Notes: generated from the sequence alone by a model not told the origin. A stretch of DNA of 64,000 nucleotides from Bifidobacterium imperatoris (GCF_002860405.1 NZ_NMWV01000005.1:299121-363120); one strand, 5' to 3'. Shown: positions 54,494 to 63,722, counted from the first letter of the stretch. Numbers and translations are program-made.

Positions 54494-55240
54494 TCAGACC
54501 AAATGGTTTTCGTAAGCGAACACCACCGCCTGCACACGGTCACGTGCATTGATTTTCGCCAGAATATGCGCCACATGCGTTTTCACCGTCGGCAGGCTGA
54601 TGAAAAGCTTGTCGGCAATCTCCTGATTCGACAATCCATGCGCGATCTCAATAAGCACTTCGCGCTCGCGATCGGTCAGTTCATCTAATTCCGGATCGGT
54701 GTACGTCGAATCAGAAGTGGAAGAAGCAGTGGAATTTCCATGTGCGCCAACATTCGCAGCCATGAAATCGCCTTCCATCATTTTCTCGATAAGACGTTTC
54801 GTGGCGGACGGTGCGATAATCGCATTACCTTGAAAAACCGTGCGAATCGAATTCAACAACGTTTCCGGTTCCGTATCTTTCAGCAGAAAACCGGAAGCTC
54901 CGGCAGTGATCGCAGCCATAACATATTCATCCAAATCGAATGTCGTCAGAATGATCACTTTGGTACGGGCGACTTCTGATTGCGTTCCATCGGCAGCAAA
55001 GCGATGCTGCAACGAACTGATCTGCCGAGTCGCCTCAATACCATCCATGCCGGGCATACGCACATCCATCAACACCACGTCAGGATGCAGTGTTTCCGCC
55101 AACGCCACAGCCTCTGCACCATCGCGAGCCTGCGCCGCAACCGCCATATCAGGTTGGGACCCGATCACCATGGCGAAACCGGCACGTACCAATTCCTGAT
55201 CATCGGCAATGACCACACGAATCTTCTGTTCTTCACTCAT
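54494..55240 (-). CDS. NarL/LuxR-family response regulator
   Basis: The 248-residue protein has a receiver domain (VVIADDQELVRAGF, VLMDVRMPGMDGIEATRQ with the phospho-accepting Asp, VIILTTFDLDEYV, GFLLKDTEP) and a LuxR-type helix-turn-helix (LTDREREVLIEIAHGLSNQEIADKLFISLPTVKTHVAHILAKINARDRVQAV). The linker carries a Ser/Thr-rich stretch near residue 160. ATG 55240 is favoured over 55249. The kinase gene lies 75 bases upstream. By position it may control the ABC genes at 50.9-54.4 kb. Confidence 0.92.
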   Translation of the reverse strand: MSEEQKIRVVIADDQELVRAGFAMVIGSQPDMAVAAQARDGAEAVALAETLHPDVVLMDVRMPGMDGIEATRQISSLQHRFAADGTQSEVARTKVIILTTFDLDEYVMAAITAGASGFLLKDTEPETLLNSIRTVFQGNAIIAPSATKRLIEKMMEGDFMAANVGAHGNSTASSTSDSTYTDPELDELTDREREVLIEIAHGLSNQEIADKLFISLPTVKTHVAHILAKINARDRVQAVVFAYENHLV

Positions 55241-55315
55241 ACTCTCCACCTTATCGGCATTGTTCCGCTCACAGCGCGAAACAAACCCTTAAATCTCCCT
55301 GAAAACTTGAATCGG

Positions 55316-57925
55316 CTATTGAGATGCGCGCTGCAGCTGCTCCTCCAACGGTGCTGCGGGCCTCAACTGCAGTTCGTTCGCGCTACCGGCATGAGCGTCA
55401 TCGCTGAAACCAGTCTCACGAAGCACGCCAAGCAGTTCGCGCATACGTTTAAGCGCGGCGCGCCCCTGTTCGCCAATGGCTTTGAACGCTGTGGAAATCT
55501 CGTCGGCGGTAGGCTCTTTGCCTTGTGCTTCGGCGCTATCCAGCATGCGGATACCATCGACGGCTTGACTAATCACGCTGTTCAACGTGGCGGTGACTTC
55601 AGCCTGAATGCTGGCACTGATACGGTCACGTTCCATATTCGCCGCGAGAATACGCTGCTTCTCCTGCTCGGCCACCAGCGCTTCCTCTCGCGCCTGCAAC
55701 ACCAGTGCGTTTGAATCACTGGAACGAGCCCAACGTGCCCACGCCATAATGCCGGCGCACAGCATCAGCACTGCAACCGTATACATAACGCCGGTAAAGA
55801 ACGCCGCCGTAGTACTTGACGTGACTGAAACCGGTTTCGTCAAGCCTGCAAAAGCGGCGATGGCGCCGAACAAGGTAGTGTATCCGTGTTGATCAGCCGC
55901 GATTTTCAAGCCCATCAGCACCGAACAGGTAGCGGCGGCAAGACCGGTCCAACGCCATGCGTGTTCACGCCCATACAATACGGCTGAATACAGCGCACAC
56001 AGCGACGCTACGATATGTCCAACCTCAATCGATCCCAAAAACACCAATTGCACAACTGACAATACGAACACAATAAGCGCGCAAGTCTCGGGGAACCTGC
56101 GTCGAAGAGCCAGCGCCAGCAAGCAGCATGCGGCGATCGCATTTGAGAGCTGCGCATGAGGTGAACTATCAAAAAAGAACGTAACCGACATGCGATTCAG
56201 CAGCATGACCAATGCCACGGCACCAACGGAATCCATGAGCGCATAATGGCGCTGCGTCCACGCGGAAACACGTTCCACCCAATTCAGCCCTCGCGAATTG
56301 GATGTATTTGCAAGTTCTACGGATTTCAGTTTCAATGATTTGAGCAAATCATGCAGATTGGGTGCGGTGATGCGCAAATGTTGCAGGGCATTCGAACGAT
56401 GATCGCGACCGGTCGGTTGGTTGGTTTCCTTCGTTTGCTCCGATGGCTGATCTGGGATTCGCGCCGATATGTTGACGACTGTGTGAGGTGCGATTGCTTC
56501 GTCGGATAATTTCGCTTTGCTGGATATGGCAGTTGTGTTGCACGATTCGGACTGTTCCGAGGCATACTGTTCGCCGGTTTCTTCTGTCACCTGTTCTTTA
56601 CCGCCGTAAGGCAGGGTGGCCATGACTTCGAAGCCTCCGCCGAGTTGAGGGCCAGCCTGCAACGAGCCTCCGGCCGATTCGATGCGTTCTTTCATGCCCA
56701 GCAGGCCGTAACCTGGCGTATGCCCGTCGATATTGGCCGCCGCGCCATGACCATTGTCGGTGATGGTCAAAGTGAGCAAACCGTTGTTCCATGACTCTTT
56801 AATGTGCACATCGACGTGCGGCCCCGCATACTTGCGGATATTCGTCAGTGCCTCCTGCACTACATGGTAGGAAGCTATCGAGGCTTGTTCGCCGAGTTGT
56901 TCCGGGCTGGCGGTGCCGGTGATATTCCGTCGGATTCGAATGTCGGGGGAGACGTTTTGCGCTTGTTCCACAAGATTGCCGATATCGTTATAATCGGCGT
57001 GCGGTGAACCCCCGAATACTCCCAGAAGACGTTGCATGTCATGCAGTGCGCGTTCCGATTCGTGTCGAATCGTCTCCATGGTGTTTCTGGCCACCGCGGG
57101 ATCATGCGTGCCTGCATAGCGACCACCATCAGACTGCACGATGATGATTGACAAGGTGTGCGCCACCACATCGTGCATGTCACGTGCGATGCGTGCGCGT
57201 TCCGCCAACGCGGCGATATCGCGTTCATCCTGGTCTCGCGCGGCGATTGCCTCATTGCGTTCCCGCATCATGCGAATGGTTGCCAGACGGGCACGCTGCC
57301 AGAACGCTACAATGACGGTGGAAATGATACATACTTCGAAAATCGGCGTCAGCACCAACATGTATTGCGCCACCATGTTGGCGACTTCCGATATGGATGT
57401 TCCTGTGTAGATGGAACCGAGAGTGTCTTCCGTGACCATAACGCCATTTGGATTTGAGTCATTCCAGCTGCTCCATGTATGCACTTTGCCTCCGGTGAGC
57501 AGTGGTCCATTGGTCATGGTCCATGCCGCCAGCGCCGAAGCCAGAAGACCGATGGTCAACGCCAGAATAATGAAGGCTTTCGTGTTTTTGGGATTGCCGT
57601 AGACGATCACTGAATACAGCATGAACAATGCCAGAATATCGGCACCCAACAGGCAAGGGCCGAATATGAGATGCGCCAAGGTCAATGCCACGCAGAGCAA
57701 CGCTCCGGTCTGTGGCCACCATCGACGGATTAGCAGCGGAATAAGCATTGCCGCTTCCCATGTCATCTGCGTGGAAGGCTTAAGGTCAAACAGCAATCCC
57801 GGATTATAGGTGATGCCGCCGGTCACGCCGAACAGCAGAACACCTATAACAAGCGTGATGATGAGATCGCCTGCGAAAACATGGCCATGCATCCATGACA
57901 AGAGACGCTGCTTGAGATTCGGCAT
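55316..57925 (-). CDS. Oversized sensor kinase with a degenerate second kinase half
   Basis: The 869-residue protein is about twice the usual NarX/DesK-type length. Residues 1-430 form a complete kinase: five or six membrane helices, a HisKA_3 box ARIARDMHDVVAHTLS with His251, and an ATPase domain (HVVQEALTNIRKYAG, TITDNGHGAAAN, GYGLLGMKERIESAGG). After a polar linker of about 110 residues there is a second set of membrane helices (about 555-760) and then a HisKA-like helix, MERDRISASIQAEVTATLNSVISQ. That second box has no His, and no ATPase domain follows. The second half may be a regulatory or dimerising module. No frameshift is evident. Confidence 0.87.
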   Translation of the reverse strand: MPNLKQRLLSWMHGHVFAGDLIITLVIGVLLFGVTGGITYNPGLLFDLKPSTQMTWEAAMLIPLLIRRWWPQTGALLCVALTLAHLIFGPCLLGADILALFMLYSVIVYGNPKNTKAFIILALTIGLLASALAAWTMTNGPLLTGGKVHTWSSWNDSNPNGVMVTEDTLGSIYTGTSISEVANMVAQYMLVLTPIFEVCIISTVIVAFWQRARLATIRMMRERNEAIAARDQDERDIAALAERARIARDMHDVVAHTLSIIIVQSDGGRYAGTHDPAVARNTMETIRHESERALHDMQRLLGVFGGSPHADYNDIGNLVEQAQNVSPDIRIRRNITGTASPEQLGEQASIASYHVVQEALTNIRKYAGPHVDVHIKESWNNGLLTLTITDNGHGAAANIDGHTPGYGLLGMKERIESAGGSLQAGPQLGGGFEVMATLPYGGKEQVTEETGEQYASEQSESCNTTAISSKAKLSDEAIAPHTVVNISARIPDQPSEQTKETNQPTGRDHRSNALQHLRITAPNLHDLLKSLKLKSVELANTSNSRGLNWVERVSAWTQRHYALMDSVGAVALVMLLNRMSVTFFFDSSPHAQLSNAIAACCLLALALRRRFPETCALIVFVLSVVQLVFLGSIEVGHIVASLCALYSAVLYGREHAWRWTGLAAATCSVLMGLKIAADQHGYTTLFGAIAAFAGLTKPVSVTSSTTAAFFTGVMYTVAVLMLCAGIMAWARWARSSDSNALVLQAREEALVAEQEKQRILAANMERDRISASIQAEVTATLNSVISQAVDGIRMLDSAEAQGKEPTADEISTAFKAIGEQGRAALKRMRELLGVLRETGFSDDAHAGSANELQLRPAAPLEEQLQRASQ

Positions 57926-58102
57926 ACGTTCCACCCTAGCGCCAGATATGCTGTGACGCCATCATGCGCAGGAATGAAATAGCGGTAAGATAAAGCCGCT
58001 TTTGTGAGGTAAGGTTGTCTCCGCATGTGGGTGGGATGGAAGCCATCAAAAAGTCACTACCCGCATTGAACATGCCGATGATGCCAAGGGAAAGGTGAAT
58101 GC

Positions 58103-59446
58103 ATGACGTTGCTGAGCGAATACTACGTGCCCGGATTGCATATTGAGGATCGTTCCATCAAGGTGCCGTTGGATTGGACGGGCCACGAGCCTGGTCATGG
58201 GTTCGATGGCGAATCGATCAGCCTGTTCTACCGTGTGGTCACCTCTCCCGAACATGTGCATGACGACCTGCCGCTGCTCGTGTTCCTGCAGGGTGGTCCC
58301 GGCGGTTCCGGTCCGCGTCCGCTCGGCCCAAGTTCCGATGGTTGGATCGAGGAGGCTATCAAGCATTTCCGCGTGGTGTTGCCGGATCAACGTGGTACGG
58401 GGCGTTCGTCTCGTGTCGATACGCATGTGATTGAGGGCATGGATGGCGACGGCAAGGCAGGTGCCGCGTTTTTGAAGCGTTTCCTCGCCGATTCGATCGT
58501 TCGTGATTTCGAGCATCTGCGTCGTACCGAATTCGGGGGCGCACGTTGGGTCACGCTTGGCCAAAGCTATGGCGGATTCCTGACGCTGACGTATCTTTCG
58601 CTGTTTCCGCAAGGAGTTATCGCCAGTTTCACCACGGGTGGCATTCCGCATGTTCCCGCCGATGCGACCGACGTGTACCGTCATACGTTCCCACGCATGG
58701 TGGCAAAGACGAAGCAGTTCTACGAGCGTTACCCGATCGATATCGAACGTGCCGCGGCCGTTGCCGACGTTCTGCAGTCGCGTAAGGTCGCATTGCCGGA
58801 CGGCGATCCGCTCACGGTGGAACGTTTCCAATGCTTGGGATCCGATTTCGGTATGAAGCCGAGTTTCGAACGCGTGCATTGGATTCTTGACCAGGCATTC
58901 CTTGACGGCGACGGTTCGGCCTCGACCTCGGCGGAACTGTCTGACGAATTCCTGTCTTCCGTGATGAATGCGACTTCATCTCGCCCGCTGTATTGGCCGT
59001 TGCAGGAGTTCATCTACGCCAATGGTGAGCTGGAAACGCCGATTTGCTGGGCCGCCCAGCGCGTGCGTGGCGAGTATCCGGAATTCGCGGGTGACATTCG
59101 TCCGCTTAATTTCACCGGCGAGGCCATGTTCCCGTGGATGTTCGAGCAGGAACGTGCGTTGCGTCCGTTCAAACCAGCCATGGACGTGCTTATGGAAGAC
59201 ACGCATTTCGGCACGATCTACGATGCCGACCAGTTGGCGCGCAATGAGGTTCCGCTGCAGGCTGCCGTCTATTTTGACGACATGTATGTCGACTCCGGTC
59301 TGCAATTCGATACGCTGTCCCGTGTGGGACGATCGCACTATTGGACCACCAACGAATTCGAGCACGACGGCGTACATGGTTCCGTGGTGTTCAAGCACCT
59401 GTTCGACGAGGCGTTGAACAGGGGAGACCTGGAAGAACTGTTCTGA
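58103..59446 (+). CDS. pip: Proline iminopeptidase-type alpha/beta hydrolase (S33)
   Basis: The 447-residue protein has the S33 signatures: oxyanion loop LLVFLQGGPGGSGPRP (about residues 55-70), DQRGTGRSSR (about 96), and the nucleophile elbow LGQSYGGFLTLTYLSLFPQG with catalytic Ser near 155. The closing His is probably in the C-terminal FEHDGVHGSVVF. It removes N-terminal proline from peptides. No signal peptide, so it is intracellular. AAAGGTG lies before ATG 58103. The proC gene follows 74 bases later, which makes a proline-related pairing attractive. Confidence 0.88.
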   Translation: MTLLSEYYVPGLHIEDRSIKVPLDWTGHEPGHGFDGESISLFYRVVTSPEHVHDDLPLLVFLQGGPGGSGPRPLGPSSDGWIEEAIKHFRVVLPDQRGTGRSSRVDTHVIEGMDGDGKAGAAFLKRFLADSIVRDFEHLRRTEFGGARWVTLGQSYGGFLTLTYLSLFPQGVIASFTTGGIPHVPADATDVYRHTFPRMVAKTKQFYERYPIDIERAAAVADVLQSRKVALPDGDPLTVERFQCLGSDFGMKPSFERVHWILDQAFLDGDGSASTSAELSDEFLSSVMNATSSRPLYWPLQEFIYANGELETPICWAAQRVRGEYPEFAGDIRPLNFTGEAMFPWMFEQERALRPFKPAMDVLMEDTHFGTIYDADQLARNEVPLQAAVYFDDMYVDSGLQFDTLSRVGRSHYWTTNEFEHDGVHGSVVFKHLFDEALNRGDLEELF

Positions 59447-59520
59447 CATTCCCGAAATTCTCCGAAACCATCGCATCCAAAACAATTACGTCCATTAGAA
59501 AAGACGACAAGGAGGACACC

Positions 59521-60321
59521 ATGTCCAATCCAACCATCGGATTCATCGGATACGGCAATATGGCGCAGGCCATCGCCGAAGGACTCGTCGCAGCCGGCGC
59601 CGTCGACGGTGCCGACATCGTGGCTTGCGCCGCGCATTACGACAAGCTGGAAAAGACCACGATGAAAGTGGGTGCAAAGCCATTGCACAACGCGGCCGAA
59701 GTCGTTGCAGCGTCCGACATGGTCGTCATCGCCATCAAACCGTACCGAATCGAAAGTGTCATCAAGCCAGTCATCGGCGCGATTGCCGACGAAGACAAAT
59801 TCGTCGTATCCATCGCGGCGGGCTGGGATCTTGACAAATACCGAGACTTGTTCGGCGCCGATTTCAACGCGGCGCATATCCAATGCACCATTCCGAACAC
59901 GCCGATGGCCGTCGGCAAGGGGGTACTCGTCACCGAAGCCGACAACACGCTGACCGACACGCAAGCCGAAGTGTTCGAGCGGCTGTTCTCATCGATCAGC
60001 CTCATCGAACGCGTTGATTCCGCGCATATGGGCATTGGCATGTGCATCGCAGGCTGCGCACCGGCATTCACCGACATGTATATCGAGGCGCTCGGCGACG
60101 CGGGCGTGAAATACGGCCTGCAACGTGCCACCGCCTACCGTCTAGCCGCGAAGATGGTGGAAGGCGTCGGTGCGCTATACCTCAAAAACGAAACCCATCC
60201 GGGCGTCATGAAGGACGCCGTCTGCTCGCCGGGCGGCACCACAATCAAGGGTGTGACCTCGCTGGAGGAAAGCGCGTTCCGCGGTGCGGTCATCAAGGCC
60301 GTCGACGCCATCGAAGCCTAA
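59521..60321 (+). CDS. proC: Pyrroline-5-carboxylate reductase
   Basis: The 266-residue enzyme makes proline from pyrroline-5-carboxylate with NAD(P)H. It has the dinucleotide loop IGFIGYGNMAQAIAEGL at the start, VVIAIKPYRIESVI, VSIAAGWDLDKY, CTIPNTPMAVGKGV, and the signature near the C-terminus (LKNETHPGVMKDAVCSPGGTTIKGVTSLEE). ATG 59521 follows ACAAGGAGG; upstream in-frame codons run back into pip. ychF follows after 17 bases. Confidence 0.94.
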   Translation: MSNPTIGFIGYGNMAQAIAEGLVAAGAVDGADIVACAAHYDKLEKTTMKVGAKPLHNAAEVVAASDMVVIAIKPYRIESVIKPVIGAIADEDKFVVSIAAGWDLDKYRDLFGADFNAAHIQCTIPNTPMAVGKGVLVTEADNTLTDTQAEVFERLFSSISLIERVDSAHMGIGMCIAGCAPAFTDMYIEALGDAGVKYGLQRATAYRLAAKMVEGVGALYLKNETHPGVMKDAVCSPGGTTIKGVTSLEESAFRGAVIKAVDAIEA

Positions 60322-60338
60322 TACTAAGCTAGGGAATC

Positions 60339-61433
60339 ATGTCTCTTACTATCGGAATCGTCGGACTGCCCAACGTCGGCAAGTCCACCATGTTCAACGC
60401 ACTGACCCGCAACAACGTGCTGGCGGAGAACTATCCGTTCGCCACCATCGAGCCGAACACCGGCATCGTGCCGCTGCCAGACGACCGTCTGCCAGTGCTT
60501 GCCAAGCTCGTGCATACCGAAAAGATCGTGCCGGCCACCGTCACCTTCGTGGACATCGCCGGCATCGTCAAGGGCGCCTCCGAAGGCGAAGGCCTGGGCA
60601 ACAAGTTCCTGGCCAACATCCGCGAGGCGGACGCGATCTGCGAGGTCGTGCGCGCCTTCGAGGACGACGACATCGTCCACGTCAACGGCAAGGTGGATCC
60701 GGCCGACGACATCGACACCATCAACACCGAGCTGATCCTCGCCGACCTGCAGACCATCGAAAACGCGCTGCCCAAGCTGGAGAAGGATCTGAGGGGCAAG
60801 AAGATCGAGCCGGCCTACATGGACGCAGTCAAGCAGGCAAAGACCATCCTTGAAGCCGGCGAGACGCTCGACAAGGCCGCACGCGAAGGCCGCTTCGACA
60901 AGGATTCCGTCTACGACCTGCATCTGATGACCGCCAAGCCGTTCATCTACGTGTTCAACGTGGACGACAACGAGCTGGCCAACAAGGACCTGCAGGCTAA
61001 GCTCGCCGCATCCGTGGCCCCGGCTCCGGCCGTGTTCCTCAACGCTCAGTTCGAGGCGGACCTGACCGAGCTCGACGAGGCGGATGCCCGCGAAATGCTG
61101 GCCGACGCTGGCTTGAGCGAGTCCGGTCTCGACCAGCTGGCCCGCGTGGGCTTCGACATCCTCGGCCTGCAGACCTTCCTGACCGCAGGCGTCAAGGAAG
61201 TGCGCGCCTGGCAGATCCACAAGGGTTGGACCGCCCCGCAGGCCGCCGGCGTGATTCACACCGACTTCGAAAAGGGCTTCATCAAGGCCGACATCGTCTC
61301 CTACGACGATTTCGTGGCCGCCGACGGCTCCATGGCCAAGATCAAGGAGGAAGGCAAGCTCCGTCAGGAGGGCCGCGACTACGTGATGCAAGACGGTGAT
61401 ATCGTCGAGTTCAAGTTCAACGTTTCCAAGTAG
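60339..61433 (+). CDS. ychF: YchF/OLA1-type ATPase of the Obg family
   Basis: The 364-residue protein has G1 [14 protein letters not shown], the [10 protein letters not shown] switch, G3 [20 protein letters not shown], the NVDD region in place of NKXD (a reason YchF prefers ATP), and a C-terminal TGS domain ([38 protein letters not shown]). It is linked to ribosome binding and oxidative stress response. Length and motifs are standard. The adjoining right-hand element begins soon after its stop. Confidence 0.96.
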   Translation: MSLTIGIVGLPNVGKSTMFNALTRNNVLAENYPFATIEPNTGIVPLPDDRLPVLAKLVHTEKIVPATVTFVDIAGIVKGASEGEGLGNKFLANIREADAICEVVRAFEDDDIVHVNGKVDPADDIDTINTELILADLQTIENALPKLEKDLRGKKIEPAYMDAVKQAKTILEAGETLDKAAREGRFDKDSVYDLHLMTAKPFIYVFNVDDNELANKDLQAKLAASVAPAPAVFLNAQFEADLTELDEADAREMLADAGLSESGLDQLARVGFDILGLQTFLTAGVKEVRAWQIHKGWTAPQAAGVIHTDFEKGFIKADIVSYDDFVAADGSMAKIKEEGKLRQEGRDYVMQDGDIVEFKFNVSK

Positions 61434-61449
61434 GGTCTTCAGACCCTGT

Positions 61450-61507
61450 AAAACGGCGTGATTCCAAGGGTTCCGGGGTGTCGGAACGTTGGAATCGCGC
61501 CGTTTTT
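61450..61507 (+). terminator. Terminator after ychF
   Basis: AAAACGGCG (61450-61458) pairs with CGCCGTTTT (61498-61506), with GATTCCAA/TTGGAATC and TTCCG/CGGAA helices inside and a T5 run. A long, strong hairpin. Confidence 0.82.
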
Positions 61508-61521
61508 CGATTTACGGAAAA

Positions 61522-61556
61522 CCGCCGTTTTACGCACGTATTCCGCCGTTTTACGC
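61522..61556 (+). repeat. Direct repeats before the integrase
   Basis: CCGCCGTTTTACGC occurs at 61522-61535 and 61543-61556, 21 bases apart, and a looser copy is in the terminator arm at 61497-61516. Two-turn spacing next to a recombinase suggests arm-type binding sites or part of an attachment site; the core cannot be defined without the other end of the element. Confidence 0.4.
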
Positions 61557-61670
61557 GGCGATAGAGTGTAAATAGAGTGCACTTCGGAAACACCGGAGGA
61601 CACTCGCCGCATCGGTTCTCGCCATGTGCGTGGACGCTCATTGAGTGCTCTCGGACACAAGGAGAACACC

Positions 61671-62948
61671 ATGACGGCGACAGCCTCACGGAAGACGGGC
61701 GCACGTTCGCGGCGCACGAAGGGCGCGGGAAGCATCATCCACCGCACGGATGGACGATGGGAATTCCGCCGCGAGATCAGCCGAGATCCCGCGACCGGCA
61801 AACGCCGGTTCATAGCGGCATCCGGCCGGACGAAGGCCGACGCCCGCGAACGGTTCGACGCCAAGGTCGCCGAGATGGAACGCACCGGCCTGCTGCCCGG
61901 AGCCAAGAGCCCGTACCTGAAGGACTACGCGGAGCGGTGGCTGGAGGAATACCGGCTCAACGTCAAGCCCACCACATACCGCACCCGCGCCGGCAGGATC
62001 CACGCGTGCATGGAGATCATCGGCTGCGTCCGCCTCACTGAGCTGACCCCCGACCATATCCGCAAGTGCATGCGCGTGCTTTCCAAGCGGCTCGCGCCCT
62101 CCACGCTCAAGGACCACTTCGTGAGCCTGAAGATGATGCTCGACCAGGCCGAGCTCGAAGAGCTCATCCCCGTGGATCCGTGCCGCAGGGTCAAACCGCC
62201 AAGGGTGGAGCCCACCGAGACCAGGATCCTCTCGCCCGACCAGCCGAAACAGCTCATCGAGGCCGTGCCCAACCGGGGAGCGAAACGACGCGGCCCGGCC
62301 CTGACCGTGGACGTGGACGAATCCTGGATGCTTCTGTTCGAACTTGCGTTCGCCGCCGGCATGCGCGAAGGCGAACGCTACGCGCTCATGCCTTACGAAT
62401 TGGAACAGCGCGACGGCGTGCCCGGCATCAACGTGCAGCAGCAGATCCAGCAATACGGCAAGCCGGAACAGGCGGTCATCCCCGCCTGGCTCAAGGCCGA
62501 GCACCTGTACGGCATCCTGTGGCTCACCACGCCAAAGACCCACGCCGCGAACCGGTTCGTGCCCATCTCCATGAGCCTGTGGCAACGGCTGTGGGCGCGC
62601 ATCAAACGACTCGGCATCGGCCCACGCCAGCTCATATTCACCAACTCGCGCGGCAACCCGATACGCAGCAGCACCGAACGCTACAACTGGAACAAGGCGC
62701 TGGAGGCCGCAGGCCTTCCACTGGTCACCATCCACAGCGCGCGCCACTGGACCGCCAGCATGACGGCACGCGCCAACATGCCCGACGACGCACGCACCGC
62801 CATCATGGGCCACACCAGCATCACGATGACCAACCACTACACCCACAGAGACGAAGCCAGCCTCGCCAAACTCCTCGGCCAGGCCATACCCGACCTCCAC
62901 GACGACGCCGACGTCATCGAAGCCGAAGTCATCGAGGAAGCCTCATAA
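61671..62948 (+). CDS. Tyrosine recombinase (phage-type integrase)
   Basis: The 425-residue protein has an N-terminal arm-binding-like domain (GAGSIIHRTDGRWEFRREISRDPATGKRRF, about residues 15-45), a SAM-like core-binding domain (SPYLKDYAERWLEEYRLNVKPTTYRTRAGRI onwards), and a catalytic domain. Catalytic residues visible are Arg in AAGMREGERYALM, His-x-x-Arg in TIHSARHWTASM, His in GHTSITM, and the nucleophile Tyr in NHYTHRDEASLAKLL. AAGGAG precedes ATG 61671. It marks the left end of an integrative element whose remainder extends beyond the window. Confidence 0.9.
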   Translation: MTATASRKTGARSRRTKGAGSIIHRTDGRWEFRREISRDPATGKRRFIAASGRTKADARERFDAKVAEMERTGLLPGAKSPYLKDYAERWLEEYRLNVKPTTYRTRAGRIHACMEIIGCVRLTELTPDHIRKCMRVLSKRLAPSTLKDHFVSLKMMLDQAELEELIPVDPCRRVKPPRVEPTETRILSPDQPKQLIEAVPNRGAKRRGPALTVDVDESWMLLFELAFAAGMREGERYALMPYELEQRDGVPGINVQQQIQQYGKPEQAVIPAWLKAEHLYGILWLTTPKTHAANRFVPISMSLWQRLWARIKRLGIGPRQLIFTNSRGNPIRSSTERYNWNKALEAAGLPLVTIHSARHWTASMTARANMPDDARTAIMGHTSITMTNHYTHRDEASLAKLLGQAIPDLHDDADVIEAEVIEEAS

Positions 62949-62958
62949 ACGAAACAAA

Positions 62959-62999
62959 CGAAAGCCCCCGGCGCTCGCAATGAGTGCCGGGGGCTTTCG
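62959..62999 (+). terminator. Terminator after the integrase
   Basis: CGAAAGCCCCCGGCGCTC (62959-62976), loop GCAAT, GAGTGCCGGGGGCTTTCG (62982-62999, one G-T pair). It is symmetric and also serves the convergent AlpA-like gene. Confidence 0.85.
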
Positions 63000-63000
63000 C

Positions 63001-63207
63001 CTATTCAACGGGATGTTTGCGCGGCCTGCCGCCACCGACCCCACGGCCGGGACGGGCCGCGTTCCACCGGTCGATGGTCTCCGGCAGCCAGCCGCGCGTA
63101 GTGCCGATCAGCGCGTCCGGCTCCGGCAGGTTGTAGCCCTTCGCGGCGGGATTCTTCACGCCAAGGCGCTCGCCGATCTCCTTGAGGCTCAGAAAACGTT
63201 CGGTCAT
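63001..63207 (-). CDS. AlpA/excisionase-like DNA-binding protein
   Basis: The 68-residue protein opens with a MerR/AlpA-type winged helix-turn-helix: RFLSLKEIGERLGVKNPAAKGYNLPEPDALIGTTRGWLPETIDRWNAARPGRG. Such proteins act as excisionases or transcriptional activators of an adjacent integrase. The true start is ATG 63207, overlapping the stop of the small membrane-protein gene before it (ATGA). The C-terminus is Gly/Arg/Pro-rich. It lies convergent to the integrase. Confidence 0.8.
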   Translation of the reverse strand: MTERFLSLKEIGERLGVKNPAAKGYNLPEPDALIGTTRGWLPETIDRWNAARPGRGVGGGRPRKHPVE

Positions 63208-63350
63208 CGTTCTCCTCCCGCGAGGTAGCCGAAGACGCCGGCGGCGGCTCCGAAGATCCCGGCGGCGATGGTCCGTCCGCCGATGGCGAGGATGAGGCAC
63301 ATCGCGCCGCATGCCAGCGAGACGAACCTGTATGCGCTTTTTGCGTTCAT
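63204..63350 (-). CDS. Tiny membrane protein (48 residues)
   Basis: ATG 63350 opens a 48-codon frame with two hydrophobic stretches (VSLACGAMCLILAI and IAAGIFGAAAGVFGYLAG) and a short GGER tail. Its stop overlaps the AlpA-like start by four bases, which supports real translation. The function is unknown; small two-helix membrane proteins of this kind are common in phage and integrative-element modules. Confidence 0.6.
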   Translation of the reverse strand: MNAKSAYRFVSLACGAMCLILAIGGRTIAAGIFGAAAGVFGYLAGGER

Positions 63351-63426
63351 GATGATTCATGGATTAGTCTGGGAAGGGAGCCGTAGCTCCGGATAGTAGG
63401 GTTATTCGGAATCTACGGCTCTTGCT

Positions 63427-63576
63427 CTACCTGCGTGGCCTGCGCCGCCTGCGTGGCGGTTTTGGCTTCGGCTTGGGCGATGGCTCGCTGCCGTTGGACT
63501 TGAGCGCGGCGATGACGGCCGCAATCCCGACAAGCAGGGAGCCGATGGCTTCAATCGCTTTCCAGACCTCGTCCAT
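63427..63576 (-). CDS. Tiny membrane protein with basic Pro/Arg tail (49 residues)
   Basis: AAAGGAGGTGAAC directly before ATG 63576 is a near-perfect ribosome site. The product has one hydrophobic helix (IGSLLVGIAAVIAAL, about residues 11-25), then a repeated Lys-Pro segment and a run of Arg/Pro to the end. A strong promoter lies 40 bases upstream. Size and layout are holin-like or regulatory-peptide-like, but no family is recognised. Confidence 0.65.
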   Translation of the reverse strand: MDEVWKAIEAIGSLLVGIAAVIAALKSNGSEPSPKPKPKPPRRRRRPRR

Positions 63577-63605
63577 GTTCACCTCCTTTCACTGTTCTGT
63601 TTTGC

Positions 63606-63644
63606 TGACATAACTAATATATCTCAATTATGCAAGTATGTCAA
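63606..63644 (-). promoter_or_regulatory. Consensus promoter flanked by an inverted repeat
   Basis: On the minus strand TTGACA (63644-63639), exactly 17 bases, then TATATT (63621-63616). The whole promoter is framed by TGACATA (63606-63612) and TATGTCA (63637-63643), so a dimeric repressor could cover it. Confidence 0.75.
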
Positions 63645-63662
63645 ATCGGAAACACGAGGTGC

Positions 63663-63713
63663 CTCATTTGAAAATGAGCGCGTAATCCGGAGTGGTGCCT
63701 CACCTGTGGTGAG
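63663..63713. promoter_or_regulatory. Two palindromic operator-like sites
   Basis: CTCATTTGAAAATGAG (63663-63678) and CTCACCTGTGGTGAG (63699-63713) are palindromes spaced 36 bases start to start, each preceded by GGTGC and followed by CG. The shared flanks indicate that the same protein binds both. Confidence 0.5.
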
Positions 63714-63722
63714 CGTGAAATC

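Noticed and set aside
58046..58879. A 277-codon minus-strand frame
   Set aside because: Shadow of the proline iminopeptidase gene; the real gene has a nucleophile elbow and oxyanion motif.
61686..62900. A 404-codon minus-strand frame and a 305-codon frame in the other plus frame
   Set aside because: Both overlap the integrase, whose catalytic residues are intact in its own frame; the shadows are low-complexity Arg/His/Pro or Val/Gly sequences.
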